Positions 1 to 12,341 of a stretch of DNA of 64,000 nt are shown in pieces (position 1 is the stretch's first letter; each line of letters opens with the position of its first letter). This DNA comes from Stromatinia cepivora (Eukaryota > Ascomycota > Leotiomycetes > Helotiales > Sclerotiniaceae), in contig RCTD01000002.1 of the NCBI GenBank assembly GCA_014898415.1, positions 1,178,001-1,242,000 of the forward strand. The letters are read 5' to 3'. The notes under the pieces are model-generated. The model searched no databases and was not told where the DNA came from. It worked only from the letters and a program-made list of their open reading frames with translations. The translations under genes and the position numbers were made by a program.

Positions 1-36
1 TGTGTATGTACGGAGTACATATCAAAATCTCATCAC

Positions 37-65
37 CAAAAGCAAAAGCAAAAGCAAAAGCAAAA
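37..65. repeat. CAAAAG hexanucleotide microsatellite
   Basis: Nearly five perfect head-to-tail copies of CAAAAG. Nothing suggests function; such runs are common in fungal spacers and vary in length between strains. Confidence 0.9.
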
Positions 66-2660
66 TTTTGTATGTAGTCCAGAATGTCCTGATTCCTGAG
101 GGGTCCTGAAGAGATGATTAATATTCACATCCAGATTTGTGTCCCATCTTACGATTAATAAGAGAACTTTACTCACAACCTAAGTGATGAAACATCTAAT
201 TGCAATTAATCGCCCAGGTCGATGCATCTGGTGCATATCGCAAGTACCCTCTCTTGCATCTGTCTTCCGTCTTCCGAAGATCCCAACGAGATATCCGGTA
301 TCTACTTACTTAGTACTTACTCCCCGATTCTTCCGCTCAACACAGCAAACAAATCATTATGATAGGTAGAATAATAAACGTCATCGCCTCAATATCTTCA
401 CCGCTCACTTTCTGTCAATCAACGGCACTTCACACCAGGGGTCATTGTCTCACATTCCTTAACTCCCCGAAAGGATAGCGACCACATGGCTCTATTTTGA
501 GGCCTGTTGGGCGTACTTACTGACTACTTTATTTGTTACTTTTGGGCTGGGCTACTGTATAATGAATGAGTCAAGTTGTTAACCATTCGAATATCACCAC
601 CACTTTAATTTCCAGATAGGTCCTTCCTCCGTGACCATTCGACCCTTGTAGCAAGTTGTACGAAGATGCTGGATGGGTATTTTACGAGCTATGGAGCAAA
701 ATTCAAGTATGTACCATTCATTTTTTCTTTTTAGGTTTCTCCAACCTGTCCATTATCATCGTCTAGGTCGGTTGGTACACACCCATTAGAATCACTTCAT
801 TGGCTTGCTCCTGTTATGCTGCAATTACGATCATCTACCTTCATCTCGTTCTCATCGAATTCCCCGCAACTTCTTGTTTCACCAACCCTTCGAACATTAG
901 TTGTATCACCCTCCCCAATATCTATCAATCAATCGACAACGGCCGACTAATCCACTTTCGTAACCTTCCATTACACACGAAGCTACGCTGAAAAAATGTT
1001 TCCAGAAACAACATGTCGTACGAGACATCTCTAGCACTATCGTCTAACTGACTTGCATGATCTCAACGATTTGACCGGCTCTAGACTTTAGATCTCTTTC
1101 TGATTCTCGGGCACAAACGTGGGGGTCATGTTACTTGAAAATTGAACCTCGCTCGTCATCTATCTACTCTGTGCTTTAGCCACAAGTCTCCAGAATGATA
1201 ACAGTTTTATCCTGGAATTGTCTCTTGAATCCATCAACTGCGCCAACTACCGACAGATTCATATAATGATTCAATGTTAAAAACGTCAAAAAGCACATCC
1301 AGGACGCCGCCAACGGATGCCATACAATACATCTGCACAATACAAATCAAATGGCGAGAAAATCAGACGTCCCGTCCCGAGATCTTGGTTTCCGGCACAT
1401 CTCTATGGACCAGAGCCAATGCTCAAATAGACCAAGAATATCTTACTTAATACATATGTCCCTCTATCAAAAAGATGGAGAGAATATTCCGAAACCGTAT
1501 CTTACGGCATCCAGAATATTGCAGAGAGGAACATATGAGAGTCGAAATTGGAGGACTGATCATTTTATATATTTTTCTCTTGAAGAATTCATCTACATTA
1601 TTTAAGATCATGATGCGAGAAATACCTCGGCATGTGTTTCACGGCAAATATATTTCTCAATGTCACAAATACCATCCCTTCATCCGTCGTATAACCGACC
1701 ACCCCCCAAAATACCCGGTCGGCATCTCTTCACCATTCCATCCATCCACATCCAACATCCAACATCCAACATCCAACGGCCGGACCAAAAAATATTTCTC
1801 CACGGCATGCATGCGTCATGTATTTTATTGTGTATGTATTGGCAGGCAAGCAGTCAGCATGAAACGCCGCATTGCATGAAATCGCATCAGCAAACAAACC
1901 ACGATATCCGCGTGCGCTCCCGATTTGATGTAAAATGACGGATGTAAAATGACGGACGTAAATTATGCCATGTAGAGTTCGGCTTGTAACGTTTGTCCCC
2001 TCCCGTTCGCGTGGTGTCACGCCACTCTTATGAAGTTATGCTTCCGGTTTCAGATGGTTTTCTTTCCTCCGTCGTCTGAGGGTATCTGGTATGTGACGGA
2101 GGGTATATGTTATATGACTAAGACTATATGTTATATGTTATTTTTACTCCGTACCTATTATATTCCGAATCGAGAAAATTTCATTTGTAACAATGCATGG
2201 CACAATGGCCGATAATAGAACTGCTATACTTTGTATGGAGATCTAGAACAGGACGAATCGAATCGATCATCCAATCATCCTACCAACATCTTCTCGCATC
2301 CCTGGATTCTCAACCTCACCTCACCTCATCTCATCTCACCAACTAATCTACCCTGTTGGTACACCAGTATTCGCCGTCTAGATCTCTTCTACCGACTCTA
2401 TTCGATGAATTCCGCATATAACACACATTACACATAACACACATAACGAAACAAACGAACAGCCGACCAAACCTCCTAATGGGGAAATCCCACATCTTTC
2501 CTTTATTTCCCTTCCCATGACAATAGCTGCTCAACCCAGACATACTGAAAAAAAAACTACCTACCTACCTAGTACATCCATCACACATCACACATCACGC
2601 ATCAAACATCACACATCACATCCACATGAACCTTCACATCTAAGCCACAAGATGCACGAT

Positions 2661-2827
2661 TTCTATCTATCTACCCTACATCTACCTGCCCTACATCTAT
2701 TCTACATCTACCCTACATCTATCCTACATCTATCCTACATCTACTCTATATCTACCCTACATCTACCTACATCTACCCTACATCTATTCTACATCTACCC
2801 TACATCTACCCTACATCTACCTACCTA
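2661..2827. repeat. Imperfect CTACATCTA/CTACC tandem repeat
   Basis: About 165 bp of imperfect tandem copies built on CTACATCTAC and CTACATCTATC, with an almost pyrimidine-and-A-only top strand. A related perfect CTACAT run follows at 2937-2973. The small ORFs that cross it are products of the repeat, not genes. Confidence 0.85.
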
Positions 2828-2936
2828 GCCATCTACTTACCTAACCATCCCATAAACTGAAAAGTACCAAAACCGTAACACCACAAAACACACCACCATC
2901 ATCTCAAATATTGATCATACATATCTATAAAATATA

Positions 2937-2973
2937 CCTACATCTACATCTACATCTACATCTACATATCTAC
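2937..2973. repeat. CTACAT hexanucleotide microsatellite
   Basis: Five to six copies of CTACAT, the same unit family as the longer array about 110 bp to the left, which suggests both expanded from one source. Confidence 0.8.
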
Positions 2974-3507
2974 AACCTCTGCAATCTAAATCGCAGCTCC
3001 CTCCTTCATCTACCTATAATTTACGCTAAAATGCCACAATACCACAATACCACAATGCCAGAAAGCTACTGTAAAATACCACGGTATAAGACCACAGTAA
3101 AATAATTAATACCTTAGTAAAAGACCACAATGCCACAAAAAAATACAAAAAATACCACACAGTTGCAAGATCCTTCCAAGTTCCTCATTCTACTATTCAA
3201 AATGACTAGTATAAACGACTCACATCACCCATTTCCTTTCCATTCCATTCCATGCATCGGACGTTACACCGAGCCCGCGATGCTATCAGACTCACTCACA
3301 TCATGTAGTCCCGTTACGTCAAGTAAATAGACAGATGCAAATCAATCATCTATCATCTAATTATAGGTACTCGCTATTTTACGCTGTCTATTGAATATCG
3401 CATGCATCGTAATACTAATACTAATACTGCACTGCTCCAAAAACACTAATGCACACGCCATGTTTCTCCACCTCCCATTTTATTCGCTCTCATCTTCCAT
3501 TGACCGG

Positions 3508-6500
3508 TCAGACGGGTTCACCGTGGCTTTTCTCTACAGCAGCAGTGACGTCTAGATCATCTCCAGATTGAGTCAAGACCGAATCGGCAGTTTCTTGATT
3601 GGTCGCGTCCGCAAACTCTTCCACCTCACTTTTCTCCTCCCCATTTCCATTCCCACCCCCGCTTTCATGTTCACTACTCAACACCTCCGCCATCGTAGAA
3701 TCGCCTTCCGCGTGTTCTAGCTCTTCTTTTTTATGAAAAGTATGTGATTCCGAAAGATTGACCGCGAGGAAACTCTTGGGGAGTTTGACTCTGTTCATTC
3801 GTATTGATTAGCATTTTGTTCATCTCGAAATCTTTTCAGAGCAGATGATAAGGTAAAGTGGAATAGGATAGAACATACTGATGGAACTTCGCCCTCAAAG
3901 TATCAATAACATATTTCCAATCCGAATGAGCCGTCAAACTTCTTCTAGGAGCACAACTAATACTATGTTTACTATCCAGCTGTACATCCAACGGATCGAA
4001 CGTGTGAGCACCTGGGCTAATGGTGATACGAATGCTATATGCATATTTAGCTACATCCTGAGCATCGACAGGAGTCTTATTTTCGGATTCATAGAGCTCG
4101 AAACATATTTGGGAGAGATAGTCGAGTTCGGGAATGGCACTTCGTTTAATCTTGGTCTCGATGCCTCCTTCGAGAATACAGTTAAGAAGTGTGTAAATGT
4201 GAGATTCTTTGGTGAAGTACACGAATGCTTTGGCATCGTCTGAGGCTTGCATTTCTTCGAGATCTTGGACGATTTCCTGTTTCCTGTGAGACGAATAACC
4301 TTTGAAGATTCATTATACTCTTACCTTCAACAACGGAAGTGATGTCAAAAGACCAATCTCGAGTTTCTCAGTATCTGCGATGCCGTATTCTTGTGGACAG
4401 ATGAAATCGAACAAGACTTTGGATAGCTTGTATAATTCTCGCAGTTTCTCCAAGCGAGCGTCAGTTTTGGCTTTTGTCTGGCTACTACCAGTAAAAAGTC
4501 GGAAATACTGAAATCGTCAGCTAAGTTCAACTCTCCTTCCACACAACCACTTACCGATTCTTCCTCACTGTGCTTTCCATTCAATACGGACTTCCTCCTG
4601 AACATACGTCGATGGAGTGTCCTGTTAGCTTCAACCTTCTCCGTTGGTACAGTCTCATCTTTGGTGCTTTCAGAGTTTTTGGATCTGTCTTTCTCCCAAG
4701 CAAGCTCCACTTCCTCTTCCTCAAGAATGCTTTTGCTTGGGGTGAAAACCCACTCAAGAAATTGACGATTGTGAAGGGCGTCAAACTTCATAGTATCGTA
4801 CAACTCGGAAATTTTGCTTGGATCGACCTTCTCAGGATCGGCAAACTCATTGAAAAGCTTCTCCCAACGCTCCCTAAAGAGCTCAGCATCTTCACCACAG
4901 CACCAACGAGCCTGGATACTGCTCGTAGCGTTTGCTTGTGACATTGCCGACCCCATAGTCGAGCCTGCTCCTTTACTTTCCTTATCGCCAGGGTTTACAA
5001 TTGCATTGAGCGACGTAGTGGCGCCTCCATAAAGTTTACTAAAATTGTTACGCATGACTCTCCTATGAAATTTCATCAAATGAACAACGTATTTCTGCAC
5101 GATTGATGGTTCTGGCATTTCCGCTGGCCAAGCAAATTCGGGAGGCGCCTGACTTCCTTGCCTCAAGAGAGTCTTGAGCTTCTTCTTGACTTTATCCATC
5201 TCATCTTTAGCTGCGTTGGAATCATCAAGCAAATCTTTGCGAATGGTAATGAAATCAGATGCCAAATCCTTTTGGTCTGTGAAAGCGGATGCCCAGATTT
5301 GAGCGCTGGTTGTGACACGTCTCTCGGAGCTGCTGAATACATGAACTTCATCAAGAATGTCCTTGTTCATCAACTGAAGGTCATTTCGCATGCTTTCACC
5401 CAGCTCTTGTGCTTGATATCTAGCTGAGTGAGTAGGCTCGCCACCCCATTTGACAATGAGCTGGAGCTTGTCTAGTACAAGACTCTCCTCTGCTGCGGTT
5501 ATACGAGATAAAGTAACACCCGATAAAGAATCATGACGCGTAAGTGATCTTCTCTCAAGGTCTGTAACACTCTTTGGTTTCTCTGATGATTTTGCCGATT
5601 CCGGGTGTTCAAGGCTTGGGTTGACTGCAGCAAGACCTTCCGGAGCAGGAGCTGGTATCTCTGAATTTAAGGATTCCTCTGGCTTTCTTTTTCGGAACAT
5701 GGGTTTGATTTGTACTTTCGTGCCTGCCCATCCCCCTTTCTTCACTAGAACGTTTCTTAGTGATTTAAGCTTTTCTGTGTCTTCAATACCCTCATGTGCT
5801 GCAGCATCAACAGCAAGCATAACGCTGTCCAACGCGGCTTCACCTATCAAGAGCACTTCTTCTTGATAGCCTTTGAGAAGATCGATAAATGGTTTGGTGT
5901 GAAATGTATATTTGTATTTCTGCTTGGGTGTGCGATCAGCATGCCGAATTACAGATACCATACCTTTCAACTTCCACGTATGTTTGGGTGCAGGTGGTGG
6001 TAACGTTTGTTGATCTTGCGCAGGGGTAGGCGTGGGCGTAGGGGGAATAGTAGACGCAGCGGATGGCACTTCACTTGGAACAGACACCGCAGGCGGTGGC
6101 AACATATCTGCAGAAGGTACGGCAGACGTGTCTTGTTCTACAGTCAGAGGGGGTGAAGTCTTTGGCGTTGGGACAACTGAAGTACCAAATTGAGGAGAAT
6201 CTGAATTGGAAAGTCTATGTGAGCCATGATTAGGTAGATGTCCATGAAGCATGTTTGACATACTTGGTGATTTGGAAAGGATGTTTTGTAAGGCTGACCG
6301 ATGATTGTCCTTCAGTACTGGCTCTTTCCTAATAGTAGGACTCATGGCGCCGTCAACGGGGGAAGTTACACCACTAACGGGCAGTGACTGTCCAGTCTTT
6401 TTCTGCTTTTCGCGAACGAACATATCTTTCAATATACGAGCACATTGCTCATAATATTCTTCATTGTCTTTTACAAAACTCCACCCATTGACATCAATCA

Positions 6501-8409
6501 CGTAGCTCTTCCCTTGAGCACGTAAAAGATCGAAACCACATACCCGCTGACCAAAGCTATTGGCAATTCGAGTGGCCATAGCGGACTCTTCTTTTGTGAG
6601 AGCTGTGACGTAACGAATTTCCTTGCCATGAGTGTTGCGTCTAACTAGCCCATCGACCACAGGGGATTTGCGAGTTTCGGCATGGCAAAAAGTCGGCCCA
6701 ACAGTATATGCTTTCACATCTTCGGCATTGTCGACACGCATGAACTTCTCATATAGATAGCTACTCCCTGGTTCCGAGATAGCTCGAGGAATCGTGAGAT
6801 CCTCCACATGTTCGGAACTCTTGTTGCCAATCTTTCGGAAAAGCTTTCGACCTCCTCCGCCTTGACTTTGTGGATAGTATATGCAGACATTGTGATCTTC
6901 ACCACTGACTGGCTTTTCCACAAATGGCTTAGCTAATAGAACACCATCGACACTTAAAGTGTCCCCGTCGTCGATAAGCTCGACTTTCTTGGGAGCCACC
7001 ATTTGGCCACCAGTTCCATCCTCGGGCCCTTCTAAGGTAAGACCTGTAGTGTCCTTCAGATGTTTTGCCAACTCCGGTGTAAAGACGGCTGGACCTCCAT
7101 CCCGATTTACTTCTAGACGCCTCGGCGTTGGTACATTGATTTTGTCGAGAATTCGTAAACAGATCCTGCGATCCCATAAAATCTTCTGCATAGGAACATC
7201 ATTGACACAGAATGGCTTTCGTGCCTGTACATATGCAATGGCCTTGTCGAGTGGAAATCCGTCCGAGTAGAAGGATATCAAGAAATCACAGATCGGCCAA
7301 TTCTCTACCTCTTCATCCAAGATGACTTTATCCCCAAAGACGATAACTTCAAATTCCCCTTTCGAAATCAAGCGATTTAAAATGTTTCGACTCGGCTTGC
7401 TTCGTGCTTTTATATCCAAAGCACATACTCCTATCACGCCCCAAGGTGCTGGTTTATTCTCATCTTCTTTTTTCAGATGTAGGCCTCTCTCACTACTAGG
7501 ACTATGGCTGCTGGCGCCGGTGCTACCACTGAAGCGTCTCTTTGCTCGACTCCTCGATCTTTGCGGAGGTTGAGGTCGTGGTTGAGCCTCGCCTCTGGCA
7601 ACCGAATTTCGTTTTGCTAGCTCTGCAGCTTGAGCTGGTGATTCCCTCGCTGTGAGTTGATGTCCATTTGGTGCACTTGGTCCACCGGAAGATGTTGTAA
7701 CAGAGATATTTGATGTTTCTGCTTGAGATATACCTGGCCCCTTACTCGGCGAGGCTGAAACTGTAGTCGTTCGTGTGCTTCCTCCATTGTCAGAACCAGT
7801 CGCAGATGCCGCAGAGCTTATTGCCCCGCCTGCCCTGGCTGATGTTAAAGAGTACATTGACGAGACTGACATTCGTTTCCCATCCATCTCCGTAACAGAT
7901 GCTTGAGGTCGAAGAGCAGGTTCGGGGAGTGGCACGGGTATATGTTTATTATCATCTGCCATTGTTGAATTCGTCTTGACAGGTTCAGATTCCTCAACAG
8001 CAAAATCTTGATGACTTGTCCCTGCTCCTGCCAAATTTGTCGCTTCTTTTAAAACTTCCAATGCGGCTGGCGATCGCTGGCTATATGTCGAGGACGTTCG
8101 AGACTTTGACAAAGGTCTTGTAGGAGGTGGTGGCATGGAAATACTTGCTCGTTCGTAATTGAGCTCTGTGTGTATCAATGGTTCTGCATGCCTTCCTCTC
8201 CTGTTCAATGACGCAAGAATGCCGTTGCCGATGGCAGCAGATAGACTGTGCGAGTTTGTTCTTGCTTTAATTCTCGGGCTCGAGTCCTTTGTTGATTGTT
8301 CTTCCCGGCCTGAAGAATTGGATTTGTTGAATGGAGAAAAGCCCACCGCCTGTTTATCGGTACTTGGATCATTAGTTTCCATGACGGCATTCTCACCTGC
8401 TTGTGCCAT
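3508..8409 (-). CDS. VIP1: VIP1/Asp1 inositol pyrophosphate kinase-phosphatase (PPIP5K)
   Basis: Bifunctional enzyme of the Vip1/Asp1/PPIP5K family, which phosphorylates IP6/5-IP7 at position 1 and can remove the same phosphate. Four exons read 8409-4555, 4507-4325, 4276-3879 and 3790-3508 (introns 47, 48 and 88 bp, all GT-AG), giving about 1572 residues. A long disordered Ser/Pro-rich N-terminus is followed at about residues 320-665 by the ATP-grasp kinase domain ([10 protein letters not shown], then DVNGWSF near its end), a second low-complexity linker, and a histidine-phosphatase domain opening with [10 protein letters not shown] at about residue 820. The third exon carries ESHIYTL, where the family's second phosphatase motif lies. 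The C-terminal ~90 residues are acidic. The start is the first ATG and the N-terminus is poorly conserved in the family, so it is less certain than the rest. The gene is divergent to UTP21 across about 700 bp. Confidence 0.95.
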
Positions 8410-9105
8410 GATTCATTGCGGATACTTTGTTATCAGTATCTGAGATATGTAGGTCGGTTTGGAGACCCCTACCAATTCGAGTCTTTTGAATGAAATATCA
8501 AATTTGGCAAGGGGAATTTGGCATAAGGAAACAAATCGCCTACAGCTACAGTGGATCTCAACCAATACTTGATTGCTGGCAATTAAGTGAATGGTATGTT
8601 GGTAGGAGAAGAAGGATATGTCTTTTTTAATTTTATTTTCCAAGGTTACACAGCCTTATCGTGGCAGATGACGATTAATGCGGCAAGAAAGCATTAAAAA
8701 GAAGGGACGACGAATAAGATGATATAGCATTATCGAAAATACTTGAGATAGAAAGGAAGATACCTGGGGATTGACAGTAGAGGGTAGCATTTCTCCATAG
8801 TTTGGTAATCTAGGAGAGATGTTATTTTATAATGAATGAAGATGGGTGAGTGAATACGGAGGACTGGCACTTGGGGTGATAATAATAATCCTACGATAAT
8901 AATCACTGTCTTACCACGGGCGCCGGTCCTTCCCCACGAAATGCCCGGAAAAAGCTACTGGGATTAATTGATTAACCTTATGGGCAAAAGAAAAAAAAAA
9001 GTTCCTCAAAGAAATATTTATTTTTGAACATATTTGATCTTATCATCACCGGGGCGCAAAACACCAAGCCCAACTACTATAGAGAAGTGTATTTAAGGAA
9101 TTAAG
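8410..9105. promoter_or_regulatory. Shared divergent promoter region of VIP1 and UTP21
   Basis: About 700 bp separates the two start codons, so both promoters must lie here. It is moderately AT-rich, with an A-run at 8990-9000 and no protein-like frame. No specific factor site can be supported by eye. Confidence 0.6.
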
Positions 9106-12100
9106 ATGCCTTCATCTGTTGCTACCAATGTCCAAGATGGTCCAGTTGTAAAAAGACAAAAATTGAACGTTGTTGATGCGCCGAAAAAAACTTTGAGAGA
9201 ATCAAGAATCTTTACTCCATTTCGGGTTTGTCCCCCCGGATTCTCCCAATCCTGAATCATATTACTGACCTCTATAAGACAATTGGTCTAGTATCTTCGA
9301 CTTCCGTTCCCTTCACTTCTATACCACTCGGTAAAACCACATTCCAAATCACAACCTCCGTAGGAAGATGTTTACAAACGTACGACCTTAAAAGAGGACT
9401 CAACCTTGTCTTCCTCACTAGACCACAGACACCAGCAGACATAACGGCTACGATAGCATGGAAAGACCAAGTCTTCGCAGCATGGGGAGGTCAGGAAAAT
9501 GATGGCCACCAGGGTCTTTGTGTATTCAAGAGAGGAAAGAGGATTGAGGAGATACCACTCCCAGCAGACCTCAAGGAACCCATAAAACAAATTTTGGTCT
9601 TTGGCACTTGGATAGTAGGATGCTGTTCAACGAGGATAGAAGTATGGAAAACCACGACATATGAGCATTACACGACCTTGTATACTACTGCGGCGCAAAA
9701 GGGTGGAAACGAACTTACGGGCGGAATATGCAATATGCCAACATATTTAAACAAGATATTTGCGGGGAGGAAAGATGGTGGAGTTGAAATATGGAATGTC
9801 AGCTCTGGGAAACTGATCTACACCCTCTTGCCACCAGGTCCAAACTGTGGAGCTGTAACCGCGCTGCAACCCACGCCAGCATTATCTCTCCTGGCTATTG
9901 CGTACTCTGAAGGTCCTCTGATAATTCATAATGTGCGAACGGATAAGACGATCATTCATCTCAATGGTGGCGCGTCCGAATCTACTATCACATCCATTTC
10001 TTTTCGAACAGATGATCTTGGAGCTGGGGAGGATGGCAAAAAGCCCGGAGTGATGGCAACGGCAGGGCCAGACAATGGCGATGTGACATTCTGGGATCTC
10101 AATGGCGGTGGTAGAGTTATGGGAGTACTTCGAGGTGCCCATAATCCGCCTTCCGACTCCGGCGCGACGGTAAGCGGAGGATTGAGCAAAGTTGAGTTTC
10201 TCTCTGGACAGCCTGTCATAGTTACAAGTGGATTGGATAATTCTTTGAAATCCTGGATCTTTGATGAAGCGCCCTACTCTCCGATACCACGAATCTTGCA
10301 TTCGCGTAGTGGGCACGCTGCACCAGTCACACACCTTCAATTTTTACCTACCGATGCAGATGGAGCAGATGCCGGTGGGAAGTGGCTGTTAAGTGCTGGT
10401 AAGGATCGCAGTTTATGGGGATGGAGTCTTCGAAAAGACGGACAAAGCACAGAATTAAGTCAGGGAAATATACGAAAGAAGGCGAAGAAAATGGGTATTC
10501 TAGCCCAATCCACGTTAGCAAATGAGCCTAGCACGACCCTTGAGGATTTAAAAGCCCCGGAGATTGTATGTTTAGCATCTTCATTGAACCGCGACGGTGG
10601 AATGGGTGCACATCCCGGAACTGGAGCAATTTGGCAGAAGGGTAATATGCAAAAGAAGGGTATGGATGCGACTGCAAGTGGAGTTACAGGCTGGGAAAGC
10701 GTTGTTACTGGCCACAAAGATGACAGGTTTGCACGAACGTGGTTTTGGGGAAGGAAGAAAGCTGGACGATGGGCATTTGAAACTGGTGATGGTGGAAATG
10801 TCAGAAGCGTTACTATGAGCCCTTGTGGGACATTCGCGGTCGTTGGGTCGGAAACTGGGGGACTTGATATGTTTAACCTTCAGTCTGGTCTTCACCGACA
10901 ACGATACCCCTCCAAACTTACGCCAGCACAGGCTAGAAAGTTTAAGATACAGCAATTACAGGCTGCCGAGAGTGGGAAGGAAATATCTTCCAAGACAGAA
11001 AAGAACTTCCAACCTGGACTTGGTAAACACAGAAAGGCTGTAACGGGAGTGGTGGTCGATTCGCTGAACCGCAACATTATTAGTTGCTCTCTCGATGGCA
11101 AGATAAAATTCTGGGAATTTGGAACTGGTAACCTTGTCGATGAGATTGACTGGTTTCCAATGGCATCTATTACAGGGATGAGATATCATGCACCGAATGA
11201 TCTTATTGCAGTTTCGTGCGATGACTTGTCTATTCGAGTTGTTGATATTGAGACTAAAAAGACCATCAGAGAGTTATGGGGATGCCAGGGGGGAATTAAT
11301 GATATGTGCTTTTCTAATGATGGGCGATGGATCATTTCTGCCTCGACAGACTGCGTGGTTCGAGTATGGGATCTTCCAACTGGTCATCTCATTGATGCAA
11401 TGCGAATGGAAACCCAATGCACTGCACTCGCCTTCTCTGGAACAGGCGAGTTTCTGGCCACAACTTGTGCAGGGCAGGTTGGAGTTAATATATGGAACAA
11501 CAAAACGCTTTTTACCCACGTCCCTACTCGACATATTTCCGAGAAGGAAATCGCTTCGATCACAGCACCAACGGTATCTGGAGAAGGTGGCCATAACGTT
11601 ATCGATGGCGCATTCCAAGATCAGGACGAGAATACTGAGGATGCTGCTCCTGCTTTGTCACTCGATCAACTAAGCAAAGATTTGATGACTCTAAGTGTGG
11701 TACCAAAGAGTAGATGGCAAACTCTGATTCACCTAGATCTTATAAAGGCCCGTAATAAACCTACGGAAGCACCAAAATTGCCAGAAAAGGCTCCTTTCTT
11801 CCTTCCATCTATCGATTCCGCGGCAGGCCCATTAACACAAGAAGAAAAGTCAACAGACAGCGCTGCAGAAAGATCACGAATTATTAAACTCGATCGGATT
11901 GCATCTGAACGTTCCTTTACAGTGACTCTCCGATCTGGCGGTGGGTCAGGTGATTGTAAGTCGCAAAACCCCTTTTCCCCTTTCGTTTAATTGTCATTGT
12001 ACTAACACACTACAGACACACCATTCATAGATCATCTTAAGACGCTCTCTCCTTCCGCCGCAGACCTTGAAATTCGCTCTCTCTCACCTACATCTGACGA

Positions 12101-12341
12101 ATTAATTCATTTTATCCACGCACTTACATCACGTCTTTCCCAAAAGAGAGATTATGAATTAGTGCAAGCATGGATGGCTGTATTCCTGAAATTACATAAT
12201 GAAGAAGTGGCTAGTAGCGAGGAATTAAGAAATGCAGTCATGGAATGGAGAGCACAACAAGAAAAGGAAGGCGCCAGATTGGGAGAATTGGTGGGTTGGT
12301 GTGGAGGTGTAGTGGGATTTTTGAGAAGTCCTAGAACTTGA
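9106..12341 (+). CDS. UTP21: UTP21, WD40 protein of the small-subunit processome
   Basis: Component of the UTP-B module of the U3 snoRNP/SSU processome, needed for 18S rRNA maturation in the nucleolus. Three exons: 9106-9225, 9279-11955 and 12016-12341, with GT-AG introns of 53 and 60 bp (the second has a CTAAC branch site at 12002), giving about 1040 residues. The first exon encodes a short basic N-terminus ending SRIFTPFR, which splices to TIGLVSSTSVPF as expected of the family. Two blocks of WD40 repeats follow (for example DGKIKFWEF, DCVVRVWDLPTG), then a linker and the Utp21-specific C-terminal domain (KSRWQTLIHLDLIKARNKP, HLKTLSPSAADLEIRSL). The C-terminal domain crosses the second intron, which supports the splice. 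Length is slightly above the yeast protein. Confidence 0.95.

Larger units (their letters stand above)
1..3507. other. Gene-free, simple-repeat-rich spacer
   Basis: No reading frame here resembles a protein family, has gene-like codon use, or is linked by plausible introns. The stretch holds the 3' flank of VIP1 and many short tandem repeats, including a CAAAAG hexamer run near the left edge, ACATCC and ACATCAC runs near 1740-1775 and 2580-2640, and CTACATCTACC runs from 2.66 to 2.97 kb. An untranslated RNA cannot be excluded by reading alone. Confidence 0.6.

Noticed and set aside
184..3330. Many 60-134 codon frames at the left end
   Set aside because: Low-complexity, often repeat-encoded (CTACATC, ACATCC units), overlapping on both strands, with no family resemblance or linking introns.
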